Positions 21,455 through 33,654 of a stretch of 64,000 nucleotides of DNA are shown here, in pieces. The notes below the pieces were generated by a model. It made no database searches. It was given only the letters and a program-made list of their open reading frames with translations, and was not told where the DNA came from. A program made the translations under genes and the position numbers. Numbering within the stretch: the first letter of the stretch is position 1; every line of letters begins with the position of its first letter. This stretch comes from Girardinichthys multiradiatus (taxonomy: Eukaryota > Chordata > Actinopteri > Cyprinodontiformes > Goodeidae), in assembly GCF_021462225.1 (NCBI RefSeq), contig NC_061804.1:14938005-15002004 (forward strand), in the 5' to 3' direction.

Positions 21455-22051
21455 AGACGACGGGCAAGGGCATCAGCATCCAGATTTTGTTTTCCAGCTC
21501 GATATTGCAACTTGAAGGAGAACGCGGAGAGAGCAGCCGCCAACGATGGCTGGTAGCAGTCCAGTTTAGCTGAAATCAAGATGTAAGTAAGTGGGTTACA
21601 ATCTGTGATGATTATAAAGTTTGCTCCATACAAATAATCCTGAAACTTTTCAGTTCAATCCACTTCAGTGCTAAAAACTCAAGTTTATGAGCTGGATAAC
21701 GACGTTCACTGGATGACAATCCTCTGCTGGCATAGGCTATCACCCCGGGTTTTACTTCTTGTTCTTGATAGAGGGCAGCATCCAGTCCAGTAGTGCTGGC
21801 ATCTGTTTGGTGGATGTAAGACAAAGCAGGATCAGCAAAACCCAAGACTGGTGCAGTGGTGAGTTTGTCTATCAGGGTGGTGAAAGCCAGCTGACACGCA
21901 GGACTACACCTGGAACTAAAATATTGCTCTGGATCAAACTTTGGGCTCTTGGAGCTTTGAGTTCTGGAGGGTTTTTGAGTTGATGAGTATCCACGAGTGA
22001 GATTATTGAGAGGCTTAGCGATGGTAGCATATCCCTTTATGAACCGTCTAT
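21455..22051 (-). pseudogene. Gypsy RNase H domain and end of RT
   Basis: RNase H removes the RNA strand during cDNA synthesis. Its four acidic positions are visible: Asp in 'IHQTDASTTGLDAAL', Glu in 'YPAHKLEFLALKW', Asp in 'IIITDCNPLTYI' and Asp in 'LDADALARR'. The right-hand end (about 22000-22051) encodes 'RRFIKGYATIAKPL', the RT tail that continues from 'GFASYY' across the LINE fragment at 22052-22853. A frame change occurs near 21845. The CR1/L2 LINE cuts the sequence near 21455. Confidence 0.85.
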
Positions 22052-22853
22052 CAGAATCAGAATCAGAATCAGAAAAGCTTTATTGCCAAGTACGTTTTTG
22101 GACATACAAGGAATTTGTTTTTGCGTAGTCGGTGCAATACAGTACAAATTAAACAGTATAAACATATCTACAATATAATATAAATATATGTGCACAGTTT
22201 TAAGTGAGTGAGAGTAAATATAGAGCAGTATAAGATGCAAGAGCAATACAACAGTGCAGGTGATCATTGTGCAAGTAAAGCAGTGCAAGTAAAGCAGGAG
22301 TCCAAGCTGAGCGTTAATGTAACACATAGAGTTACAAGTTACAAGTGTCCTGTCAGCAAAAAAAGGGGGGGTGTGGGGGAAAGGGAGAGTGTCAGGGTGG
22401 TTTCCGGACTTTGTTAACCAGGCTGGTGGCAGATGGGAAAAAACTGTTCTTGTGGCGTGAGGTTTTGGTCCGGATGGACCGCAGCCTCCTGCCAGAGGGG
22501 AGAGTCTCAAAGAGTCTGTGACCGGGGTGGGAGGGATCAGCCAGAATCTTCCCTGCCCGCTTCAGGGTCCTGGAGGTGTACAGTTCCTGGAGCAACAGTA
22601 GACTGCAGCCAATCACCTTCTCAGCAGACCGAATGACACGCTGCAGCCTGCCCTTATCCTTGGCTGTAGCAGCGGCGTACCAGATGGTGATGGAGGAGGT
22701 GAGGATGGACTCAATGATGGCTGTGTAGAAGTGCACCATCATAGTCTTTGGCAGGTTGAATTTCTTCAGCTGCCGCAGGAAGAACATCCTCTGCTGGGCT
22801 TTCTTGATGAGGGAGCTGATGTTTGGCTCCCACTTGAGATCCTGGGAGATGAT
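22052..22853 (-). mobile_element. 3' end of an I/jockey-like LINE inside gypsy RT
   Basis: The minus strand encodes a LINE reverse-transcriptase C-terminus with 'SLIKKAQQRMFFLRQLKKF', 'IESILTSSITIWYAAATAK' and 'DPSHPGHRLFETLPSGRR'. It ends in a 3' region with 'ttggcaataaagcttttc' and a (tgattc)n tail at 22052-22075. This peptide series is common in fish elements often annotated as jockey-like. The copy is heavily 5'-truncated. Gypsy coding on the two sides joins exactly, with no obvious target duplication. Confidence 0.85.
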
Positions 22854-24004
22854 AATAGCTGGCAAACCCCAGAAAAGATCTCAAGGTCTTCAAGTTAGTC
22901 GGAACTGGCCAGGATTTCAGGGCAGCAACCTTTTCTGGGTCTGTCTCAACTCCTTTCTCTGAAACAATGTGGCTCAAATATCGTACAGATGTCTGAAAGA
23001 ACTTACATTTTTCCAGAGAACGTTTTAACCCAAACTCTTTATACTGGTTTAAAACTCTCAGCAGATGATTTTCGTGCTCCTCCAAGGAGTTGGAGAATAT
23101 GATCAGGTCGTCCAAAAACACTAGGACCTCTTTCAAGTGTACTTCTCCATTAGTCTCTGAAAAGTTGATGGTGCATTAGTAACTCCTTGAGGCATCTGGT
23201 TGAATTCCCAGAATCCAAGAGGAGTAACAAAGGCAGTTTTGACTTTATCTGCTTCATTCACTTCTCATAACCAGATTTTAGGCCACATCAGGAACAACAA
23301 GTGCAAGGGTTTTAACTGTAAAGTCACTCCCAAGGAAATCTTTTGGAAACATCACAGCTGTTTCAACATAACCAAGGTATGGGACACGCTGACCTGCAGC
23401 CCCCTCAACATGAAGCAGTTCATTCAGTGGGTGGACTGACTGATCAGTGAGATGCTCATTAAAAGATGAAACTGAAATTGTGGTGACTTGAAAACCAGTA
23501 TCCAGAAGACATTGACACTTGTGACCAGCAACGTTGACTTCAGCTGGATCCGATTAATCCCTTTCGTAATCTGGTCTTTGTTTTTGACTGCAATTCTACA
23601 CACTTGACAGACGTTTGATTTTCTGCGGGACAAGGTTGGTCCGGCTGAGCTCCCGTTCGCCCCCCAACAGGAACTGGGACTAGTTTAAATGTTTTGGGTT
23701 TGAGAGATTTTGCTTTAGCCACTTGTGTCGTTTATCATTAAATCGCTTCTGCTTTATACCGACTAATGCTGAATTAGGCTAATTGTCATATTGCGGCTTA
23801 ATGTGGCTGTCCTTTCCACAGCAGAAACAGAACCCAGGTTTAGGGCTAAAAGCAGAGGGTTTCAAATTCTTAACTGGTTTCTTTTTCTCGTAGAGTTTTG
23901 AGTGACAGGGACAGGGAATTTGACAATGTTCTGACTTGCTGTTAAAGCAGCAAGCTGCTGTTGTATGGCTGCCATCTGTTGTGAGAGCTGTTTAGTCAAA
24001 GTGG
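22854..24004 (-). pseudogene. Gypsy nucleocapsid knuckle, protease and RT
   Basis: In minus-strand order there is a zinc knuckle near 23800-23840 ('CFCCGKDSH', with the last Cys read as Tyr). An aspartic protease follows with active site 'CLLDTGFQVTTI' near 23485-23535. RT then appears with '[13 protein letters not shown]' and '[13 protein letters not shown]' near 23165-23250. The catalytic motif is 'VFLDDLIIFS' near 23100-23130, with both Asp residues kept. 'SFLGFASYY' ends the stretch at the LINE insertion. Stops and shifts occur between the protease and RT. Confidence 0.85.
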
Positions 24005-24939
24005 TTAGAGCAGTTCCTCAGTATGTGTACACTGAACCTGAGAGATAACTTTTTGTTTGGTTGGTCCCAAATGCTGCTTCATCCTCAACATTTTTGCAGC
24101 GTCTCTGTCCTCTTCAGTTTGAAGTAATAGAAGACATTCTGCAAATGTAGGTGGCTCAAATTTATTTTCTTTGAGCTGGAGTTCAGATATTAGACTATTG
24201 TCCCAATATCCCCTGCAGAATTGAGTCAACAGTCATTTATCCATCTCTCTCTTTGAAACACCCCCTCTTTTTACTGCATGCTGCAGTGCCATATGGAGGC
24301 ATTGCAAGTAGGACGAAGGCTTTCCTCCATTGTCCTGGTAAGTGTCCATAAACGTAGCATAAAGCTCTTCTCCATCTTGCACAGTTCCATAAGCTGAATC
24401 AAGTTGTTGCATGTAAACGTCTGGTGAGGTGTCAGAACTCAAATGTTTCACCATATCACAGGCAGGAGGCAGCAGACTGTCCTGAATTAATCTGGTACGC
24501 TGCAAATCTGATATAGATGGATCTCGCAGAACTAATTCAACACTGGATCTCCATGTGTCATAGTCTGTCTCATGACTTGGCCTGGGCACTTTACCGGCGA
24601 ATGCTCTAAGACGATGATTAGCATGCATGTGCATAGAGCCATCCCCACTCCTGACAACATGTTTCACAACATAGCATTGCACTTCAGGAGGGTTAAGATC
24701 ACCAACAGACATGGAGGTTGTCTGCCTCGCGCTTCAGTACTGTAGGAGACAGGAGGAGGACTGGATGGAAAAGCACCTGGCAATGAAGGAGGAGACACAG
24801 AGATAATGGGTTGAGGTGTAGCATTTATCTGTGGTGCCTGCACCTCAGGTTCCTTCGGTTCTGCAGATTGTTCTAATTTTGAAGTCACTGGCATAACAGC
24901 ACAATGCTCTGTAATAGACTGATGTATCTGGGACATCAC
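24005..24939 (-). pseudogene. Gypsy Gag, capsid-like region related to PNMA proteins
   Basis: Gag would form the particle shell. The segment 24233-24712 reads 'FAGKVPRPSHETDYDTWRSS', then 'LIQDSLLPPACDMVKHL' and 'YMQQLDSAYGTVQDGEEL'. This order resembles the capsid of vertebrate PNMA proteins, with a Trp in the first helix, an 'LRGPA'-like helix and an 'LEQVFGSVE'-like segment. A Pro-rich linker lies upstream (24730-24939). The C-terminal lobe continues at 24005-24229 after one stop codon. A frameshift near 24715 separates the linker from the capsid. Confidence 0.75.
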
Positions 24940-24952
24940 TTCATTCAGGATT

Positions 24953-25351
24953 TCAACACTTTTTCCCAGACATTTTGGCTATTTCTTTCAAATCTGCCAA
25001 ATATATGTTTGTCTTTAAACCACCAACCTTTGATGCATACATTTGAGATAAACCCTTGATACAGAATGTGTTACCCGCATCAGAAGTAAATATATACAGT
25101 AACAATGGAGACAAGCGTGCGAAAGATGACCCAGAAGTGTATTCGACAACAAGCATTTGATCAAATTCAGGTTCGCATGAATCTATGATACACTTATTTT
25201 TGATATCACCATACTGCTCAAGAAAATCAATGACTTCATCCATTGAGTCTTTTGTTGCTCCGTCAATTAACACCGCATTCGGGTATTTTGTGGCAAAAGT
25301 GTTGGAAATTTCCATTATGGAAAAATGAATTGGTGAGAGTGAATGCAACAA
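24953..25351 (-). pseudogene. Gypsy Gag N-terminal domain, RRM-like in pattern
   Basis: A 132-residue frame opens the Gag. The predicted pattern of strand, helix and two strands around 'NAVLIDGATKDSMDEVIDFL' and 'MLVVEYTSG' resembles the N-terminal RRM-like domain of PNMA and ZCCHC12/18 proteins. That is a fold-level inference without sequence identity. The start could be the first Met at 25351 or the one about 12 codons later. The frame ends at 24953 just before the Pro-rich linker, probably by one frameshift. Confidence 0.6.
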
Positions 25352-26587
25352 GTATTTGTATTTTTTTTTTATTTTAGTTTTTATTAATTACTGATCAAAA
25401 CACAGCTCCTGGCTAGCTCGCCAACAATGTAGCACTGTTGTAGTACCAATAATGATAAAAATGGAATGGTAATAGTAAACAACAAAGTTGCTTTGCTAAA
25501 TAATATACACACTTGATACAAATAAATCAGAAGGTTAGGAACAACTATTGGAGCTGTAGGTTAGTAATTAATAAGCGGACACTGCAAACTGTTTTGGTGC
25601 TGGTACCATGTATTTGGAAAATTAAAGTGAACATAAACAAACAAAAGACAAAAGAATACCCCAAATATTTACAATTCCAGAATTCTAGTAACATGCACAA
25701 GGTTTGTTAGATCAAATATCCAGTAGTTCACAACAAGCTCAATATAATCCCATTAATTTATAGTTCTGGTTGCCACAAGTATCAACTTCCACTGTCCATA
25801 ATTTTTGAAGGGGATTATTTCCATATGCACATTGTCCGTTATCAAGGAAGAATGTGTGGTGTGTTGTGTGAATCAGTATGGTAGGACTGAAGGGAACAGA
25901 GCACGGCTGTGACAGTCTCCTAACAGACCCGTAGGAAAGGATTTGAAGGTTCTTCTAGTCCTGGTTGCATTTCAGTAGCTCGCCATCATTTAACCCAGAA
26001 ACAGGGTCACCTGGCCTGCATTGGATACACAGCACCAATAGCATTTCATTATTTTTGCCAATCAATTTACCCTCAGATACAGCAATTAATAATTACTGTG
26101 TACAAAATCAAAACCAATAAATACATACATAGCATATATGATCAGAAATGTACATTTCACTTGTAAACATATTCAATTAAGGCTTATTCAATCAAATCTA
26201 AGTGCCATATACTCACTACACAGCTTAAACCCAACAAAATATCAGACTCAAAGCAAAATGCAAATATTGGCATTTACCCTGCTAAGCTAAACTAAGTTTG
26301 CTTTAACTGCCGATGCTTGCATTAAACTATTAGCGTAAGCTGCTAACATCTACAGACTAACAAAAGAAACCTTTCATTCACAACTCACCAATTCCGCTCA
26401 ATTCGATGCACAACGAACCCACACTGCACCAGACTCTCTGGCAAGTGACATCTAAATCATAGTGGTATAGTGAGCTTAACAGTACATAAAGTGGAAAAGA
26501 GTAAACCCAGCAGCTGTTTATAGGTACGAACTTGTAGCACGTTGTCTCTAGCTTTTCCCCTCACACCTGACTCAGGAAAGCCGGAGC
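25352..26587 (-). other. Gypsy 5' leader, no coding seen
   Basis: About 1.2 kb between the 5' LTR and Gag. It is AT-rich with no long frame and no recognised secondary insertion. No consensus tRNA primer-binding site is visible next to the LTR at 26588. The length is unusual for a leader and may include an unrecognised insertion. Confidence 0.45.
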
Positions 26588-26733
26588 AGGCTTGTGTTAG
26601 GCTTCATGAAATGCAATTGGCTAACTGTGGACCTGTGATCGGGATCACGCAACTGACACCTAGTAAGTTTACAATGGTGATGCGTTTAAGGTTGTTGGAT
26701 ATTCCTAAATAACAGTTTTTACCTTGGGTTACA
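26588..26733 (-). repeat. 5' LTR of the gypsy element
   Basis: Direct repeat of 13472-13617, about 92 percent identical by eye. In element orientation it starts TGTAACCC. Its inner end reads CCT where the partner has CCA. The right flank tatct resembles the left flank tatca of the other LTR. Confidence 0.85.
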
Positions 26734-29400
26734 TATCTCAAAAAGGTTATCTCAAGAACGAAATCCTAATTAGGTGATCTTTATTAAATCAAGACTGGAT
26801 CCAGCATTAAACTAGGCAGGCCACATTCTTTTTCCCCTAAGTAGAAAACTGAGTTGTACTTTAGCAACAAAAAAAAACAAAACAATTTGTTTCAAATTTA
26901 TAAAGCAAAGTTTTATGGATAAATATAATACTGATTTATCACTTAAATTAACTCACTAATTTAATTTGATTTTAGGTGAAGTATCAGTGTTGTACTTCCT
27001 AGAAATACCATGATTGTTCAATAGGGGGTATTGCAGACAGCATAAGAAATAGTGCGACCTCAGTGAACCTAAACTGATAAATAAAAAATGAAATCCCTCC
27101 ATGAGATATAAATTAATTGCTCATCATGGCCACAAGAAAATTTAAACGTCCTTTTCAAACATTTGTTTCATTAGATTACTCTGGTAGGCCCCTAAACTGA
27201 CATCAGGAAAAATAGTGACATGTTCAGTCAGGGGAAGAACATTAGCATGCCCACAGCTGCTTCGGATCACAGCATTTTCTGCCACTAATGAACTGCCTGG
27301 TGTTCCTGTCTGTAGTCTTCTCACTCCCTCGGGCAGGATTTTAACAGGTTAGACACCTTTTCCACCATCTTAACCCTCCCACTCACCATTTTGCATTCAC
27401 AAACTTTCCACAAACTCTAATTTATAAAGAAAAAAATGTATTCTGACCTTTAAAGATAAAGTCTTTATTTGCTGAAAGGTTTGAAAGATAGAGAAAAAAA
27501 CAAAACAATTCTAATCTAAACCAGCACTGGAAAGAGAGTATTTATGTAATCACTGTAGCAAATATGAGCTGCTTTGATTAAAATAAGTATATCTGATAAA
27601 CTATTCTCAATCAGTCTTACAATCAATATCATAATCTAGTCCTAGTCCTTGGAGGCTGATGTCCTGCAACTTTTAGATGCATCCCTGATATAACACACCT
27701 GAAAGTGGCTGTATTGTTTCCTTGGCGGGAATCAAGTTCTACAGACTGTTTATAATAACCACATTATTTGAGGTATATTCAAGCAGAGACACATCTAAAG
27801 GCTTCAGCACCAGCCCTTGAGGAATGGAGTTTGAGACCCTTTGTCAAGGCTAAAGCTGTTTTACTTCCAATGTTTTCAACATGTAATAATTCTACAGAAT
27901 AATAAGGCAGATTTACATTTACATAATGAAGTAATCTTGAATTATTTTAACAAAAACTAAAAATAACTTATATTCTGAAGACATCCAATTTCTGTCAAAA
28001 AAGTCAAAAGATACTTTAAAGGGCTTTAAGGGGGTCAGTTCTTGAGGGCGAAAGTTGAGATCTCATGTGTTTTCTGTGCTACATCACTGTACAAAACGTT
28101 GCACAAGTGGTAAGATAATAATTAAAAAGGTGTTAACACAGATCCACTTGATCAATGAAATTCAAAGGACTACAGAGATTTGGGAGAAGTGTGGGTTTTT
28201 AGTGTGCATTCTTTTTCTAGGATATTTAAGTCTACTCAGGAAAAAAAGATATCGGCAAATACTGCTGTCTTCAGATAACAGTATGATGTATTCATTATAA
28301 CAGTATGCCCTTGGAGAAGATAATATAGAAATACATGTCCATGCCTTTCTCCTCTGGATCATCCCAGCGTGAGTGTTCCCACATTAAAGCATGCAAATTC
28401 ACACACACACACAACTGCAAGGCCAGACACACAATCGACATATCCCAGGTCTGACGTGATTATAGTGTTCTCATTTTTATCCGAGGAACGCCTTCCTTCC
28501 TTTGGGGATGGTTATTCAGGTCTCGGTGTGTGCATCTGAGCCAGAAGACTGGTATCTGAGCACTGGTGCATAACAAAGATATGACATGAAGAGCCACCTT
28601 GTTCCTTGGAATGTCTCAGCAAGACAGCTGCTACCTTTCATTGAAGCCAGCTTGCAAGCAGCATAGATATACTCAAGCAAGGTCTATTCAGACATGGACA
28701 AGTGCATATCATTTGTCTCATGCATTGCACTCAAAATGTTGTGAGTTTGAAAATTATGTATGAGATCAAACAGAAATAACAAGTGAGACAGACAGGCAGC
28801 ATGGAAGAAAGCTCTGTTAATTCCAAAGGATGAAGTTAAAGCAATGTATAGGGACAGACTGGAGTATGCATGACCACAGGATTACATACATAAATCTTGT
28901 GCCATCTACAACTTTGCGATACTGTATTTTTTATTAATGAAGAGCAGTTTAAGGAGTAAGGAAAGGAGCATCTTAACATATTGTCTATTTTCTTGGGAAT
29001 AAACAATATACCATTGCTTGCAGTTTTATAGTGTAAGCAACATGTCACTGACATGATGATGTCACCGTTTATTATGAAAAAGAGTTCTGCATAAAAAATT
29101 ATGCAGAACTTTGATTTTATTGCCATTATAACACTATTGCTATACCTTTGCAGAATACCTTTTAATTACACAGCTAACAAAGCGGCTAAGCTAACCTTGA
29201 CAATTAAACCTAACCTTGCCTAATATTGGGATAAATGTTTCATAGTAAGGTAGGTAAGTAGAGAAATCACACTTTTGTAGTCATAATAGAGTCTCTGGCT
29301 TGATATTGGATTACTCTCTAGAATTGATAGAGATTGTTTGAGTTGGTTGGTTCCTGCCATAAACGTGGCTTATCGGTTCCGTCCAAAACTATTTGATATG
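26734..29400. other. No gene recognised
   Basis: About 2.7 kb of AT-rich, unique-looking sequence. The DD36E Tc1 that flanks the gypsy element on the left does not continue here. A short CA run lies near 28402-28412. Confidence 0.5.
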
Positions 29401-29411
29401 GTTGAGCATCT

Positions 29412-29717
<306 letters not shown>

Positions 29718-30002
29718 CTTCATTCTTGTATTATTTGAAATTACACTGAGACATTTAAGAAAATATTAAACAAATGACATTCAAGCTAAAAGTCAAGGCT
29801 TGTTATGCCAATTATTAGCATCAATCAGTTTATTCAAACAAAACTTGACACAAAAAAGTGCACCACACTGATAAATGTGGACCACTTAGGCATGATGAAC
29901 AACGAGAGTAGTTGGCAGAGAAAAGGAGTGAGAAAGACAGCAGACAGAAATGAATAAAACTTAGCAAGGCACAGATGGAAAAGGTGAAAGTTTTCTTACA
30001 TG

Positions 30003-31527
30003 TGTTGGGATTATGATTATTGATTAATTAATATTTATCAAGAATTATAATTAAAAATCATAATTTGAGAAAGTTAATTTCTTAACCAAAAATCCTCATT
30101 TATTAATCAAAACCAGAGTTGTCCTCTGGTGTTGTAATTGTAGCCCAAAGCCCTTAATAATTACAATTAATAAATTATCAGTAATAGTTGATAACTATTA
30201 TTAGATGTCACTGTTTAATCAACCGTTTCTGCCGAAACGTGGGGAACTTTAACCTTATTTTGAGTGACAAATCACTCTTACACAAAATAAACACTAACGC
30301 CTTCTCTTTATCTACGTGAATATTTATTAAATCAACAGCCCTGATACAACTCGCTCTTCCGATTCAATAATCTTCACCTAATCAAACAGGCAAAGTCCTA
30401 CTAAAAAGGGTAAAATATCTAACTAAACAAAATAAAGAACAACATTAAGTGTGTATGAGATCAAACCAGCAGTTATGGCAGTTATGGCAAGATACAAAAG
30501 GAATATGGTTGAACGAAGCTCTGGGAGGCCACTCCCAAAGTGTAGCTTAGTTACTGTAAGTCATAAAACATCCTCCACCGCTGAGGAGTCTGCGCAAACA
30601 AAGGGTTGTAAAACGTTTGGCGGCAACTAATAAACATGAAGTTGAAGACAAAGAAAATTGTTGATTTTCACCATGAAGTTATTATAACATCCAACTTTAA
30701 AGTGTGCCCTGAGCTTGCTCTCAGGTGTTAAACAACAAAGCAAAACACACAGCTTGAAAACCATAGCGGCTTTCAGATATCCACAGCAATCAAAGTTTCA
30801 ATAAAATGTTGCATGCACATACAATTTTGAACACATTGGACTATAAGTGGCGATTCTAAATCGCCTAAAACCCTATTCTATCCTGCCCAAGCTATTTCTA
30901 ATAAAGAAACAAAATAAAAAAAAGCACAAAATTACTTGGTGGTGTCTCCTCTGGATCAGAGGAGAGGAGAGAGAAGGGGGGAGTTTCCACACATCTGTGG
31001 ATAATTCACAGAGTAGAACGATCCGTTTTACTTCTGGCTTCCTTGGCAGAAAAGCAGTATCACGGACCATCAAGAGTCGACTGGAACAAAACAAGGGTGG
31101 TGATTCCGTCTCCTTGAAACCTCCGCGGTTTTTTTCGGTTACATGTTAAATCCACATCTTCGATCGGCAAAGTGAAATTTCTGGTCTTCTTATCCCAGAA
31201 ACTTCTTTCATGAATTTCTTCTCGTTGGCCAACGGGGAGAATGAATGATGTCCACGTGGGATTTTCTTCTCTAGAGTGATGCTCAAGTTGCGAGGTAACC
31301 GCGTCTCGGTTCCAAGCTGAAAAGCAATGGTGGGACATCTCAAACTCTGTTATATAGTTGACTGTGGCATCAGAGCTGCGACGCCCCATCCTATCAGCCG
31401 CGGTGCCCTTTGGGATTTGTAGTAGCGGACTGTCCTGGGATACAAAATGGCCGATGATGCCAGAAGGCCTGGTGGCGTCCAGCAACGTGCAAATGGTCCA
31501 ACATTCAGCAAACAAAATGGTCCAACA
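30003..31527. mobile_element. Solo LTR of a 1.5-kb LTR family, copy 1
   Basis: The 1525-bp sequence starts TGTTGG, ends CCAACA and is flanked by perfect 4-bp repeats catg (29999-30002 and 31528-31531). It matches 51220-52715 along its whole length. No internal coding region lies beside it, so it is a solo LTR left by recombination between two LTRs. A TATA-like 'ctatataac' on the minus strand near 31350 and a minus-strand 'aataaa' near 30326 favour minus orientation. It could come from a gypsy-type or retrovirus-like element. No internal gene is present to decide. Confidence 0.88.
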
Positions 31528-32035
31528 CATGGATTTCTGGAGCATATGCATATGTGGAGCAATTTGAATGTTTTTGGTAAAGGACCTTTTCTGCTTCACT
31601 CTGTTGTTTTCATACAGGTTTTATTGTTCATTGATGATGTAAAAGTCACACATTTAGGTTCAGTTTTTGCAGTGTAAGCTATAAAGCCAAAAACTTTAGA
31701 TTAAGACCGGTGTTGCCAAAAAACCTAAACATAAGGTGCAAGCATAGCACATTGCCTGACATGTTATTGACAGATTGACTTCAGTGGCTACATTAACTTC
31801 ACCAGCTTGAAGTTAATGATTAAAAATAACTTGTCCCATTGGATGCTAAGACTACACATAATTAGGTTGTTCTCTACCTGCTTGATCTAGGTTTTTAGGA
31901 GCAAAAATGCCAGTGAGGGTGTCTTTTGGGACATCTTCAAAATAAACTTTGAAGTGTATTTAATGATGGAAGCATGTCTAATTAAAGCTTATAGTCACAC
32001 CAAGATGTGTTGATGAATGGATTGAAAGTCTCGGA

Positions 32036-32449
<414 letters not shown>

Positions 32450-33650
32450 GGTCATTCATTGAAATTGGGGGTTGATCCACTGAGAGATTAAAGGCTTGCT
32501 ACACAATCCAAAAATTATTCTTAATATAGAACACATTGGCTGGTCATTAAGTATTCCCTCTAAACCCTATCCAAATTCTTACAGAACAAAAACGTATTGT
32601 GCAGTGGTCAATTTAAAACGATCTTGTCAAGGAAAGTCAATTTGTTCCATGTTAATGTGTGCGCCCCTTGCTACTTGCCTATTCTTCATGAAGGCATTTC
32701 CTGGCCACGGGCCATTTATAAGCTTGTAGCTCATTTTCACAGGCCAAGCAGGCAGAGGGAAATTATATGCCAACTAATAAAGTCTCTGAAGCAGAATCAA
32801 TAAAACTGGATAAAGGACTGCTTATGGATATGCATTACCTTAGAGTAGTGTGACCTCAATCAAGTTTAACAACTAGACTATACCAATGGATTTACATACA
32901 TATAATGCTGAATTTTCATTGAATGTAATGACGTCAAATTTGCACATCATATCTCAATTCCTCATGCTGAAAGTATAAATGGAGGGTGAATCATTACTCT
33001 CCCCCAGTTTCAGGTTGACAGGTTTCACCAGAGTAAAACTTGGAATTGAGCACAAAAGGTAGAAATTAGAAGTTGGAGGAGCCTACATTGAGCAGGAAGA
33101 AATGTATTTTTACATATAATGTGGTGACAACTCAAATTGGTTGTTCAATATGCCATATCATTTTTAGCCCCTTCAGACCAGATTTGTTTTTCTACTGAGC
33201 GAAAAAGGTTTTATTTAAATGATTTTTACTCATTTTCAGCGTTTAAATAAAAGGAAAAAATACATTTTTGCTAACTCATGTTTTTATTTGTGTCTTTGAG
33301 TTTACATTGCAATGGACACTACAACCAAATGAGTGTACAGTGTGTTTTCACATAGATTTTTCACATAGATTTCATGTAATAACTAATTAGGCATGGATTT
33401 TTCAAACTGTATGTCTGCATATTTGTCTATCTGTGCACAGGTCTGAATACAGACATGAACCTGTATGATTGTTGGTAATGTAATTTTATTAACTCCTGTT
33501 CCCCTTAAGTAATGTATCATGAAACTTTCAAATGCATTGCCATGTTTTTTAATATAGTTAACTAAACATTTAACAACTAATTATACAGTTACTAAACAGT
33601 TGGCAAAGCATCAGCTTGCTGTGTATTTTCATGTAATCTGTCATTTTCCT
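32450..33650. other. No gene recognised
   Basis: AT-rich sequence between the ATCT array and the L1-like remnant. No exon, RNA gene or repeat family is recognised. Confidence 0.5.
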
Positions 33651-33654
33651 TTCC

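Larger units (their letters stand above)
15846..21455 (-). mobile_element. CR1/L2-group LINE, near full length, with a nested unit
   Basis: It lies on the minus strand inside the gypsy element. From 5' to 3' it has an ORF1 with coiled coil and esterase fold, an apurinic-type endonuclease, reverse transcriptase and a 3' end reading 'gcgctatataaataaactt' followed by (TTACC)n. Gypsy RNase H coding stops near 21455 and gypsy integrase coding resumes near 15846. Without the 1.23-kb nested unit it is about 4.4 kb, close to full length. Stops and frameshifts in both ORFs show it is dead. Its exact 5' end and target duplication are unclear. Confidence 0.85.
13472..26733 (-). mobile_element. Ty3/gypsy LTR retrotransposon with nested insertions
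   Basis: Two 146-bp direct repeats bound the element. In coding order on the minus strand it contains a PNMA-like Gag, a zinc knuckle, an aspartic protease, RT, RNase H and integrase. A polypurine tract (gtggggaggg on the minus strand, 13618-13627) directly precedes the 3' LTR. Flanks are tatca (13467-13471) and tatct (26734-26738), an imperfect 5-bp duplication. RT is split by a LINE fragment (22052-22853). A CR1/L2 LINE (15846-~21455) lies between RNase H and integrase. No tRNA primer site beginning TGG is evident. Many frameshifts make the copy defective. Confidence 0.9.

Noticed and set aside
31060..31599. 179-residue minus-strand frame in solo LTR copy 1
   Set aside because: It spans the LTR edge and runs into flanking DNA. 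No comparable frame was evident in copy 2 at 51220-52715, so it is probably chance.
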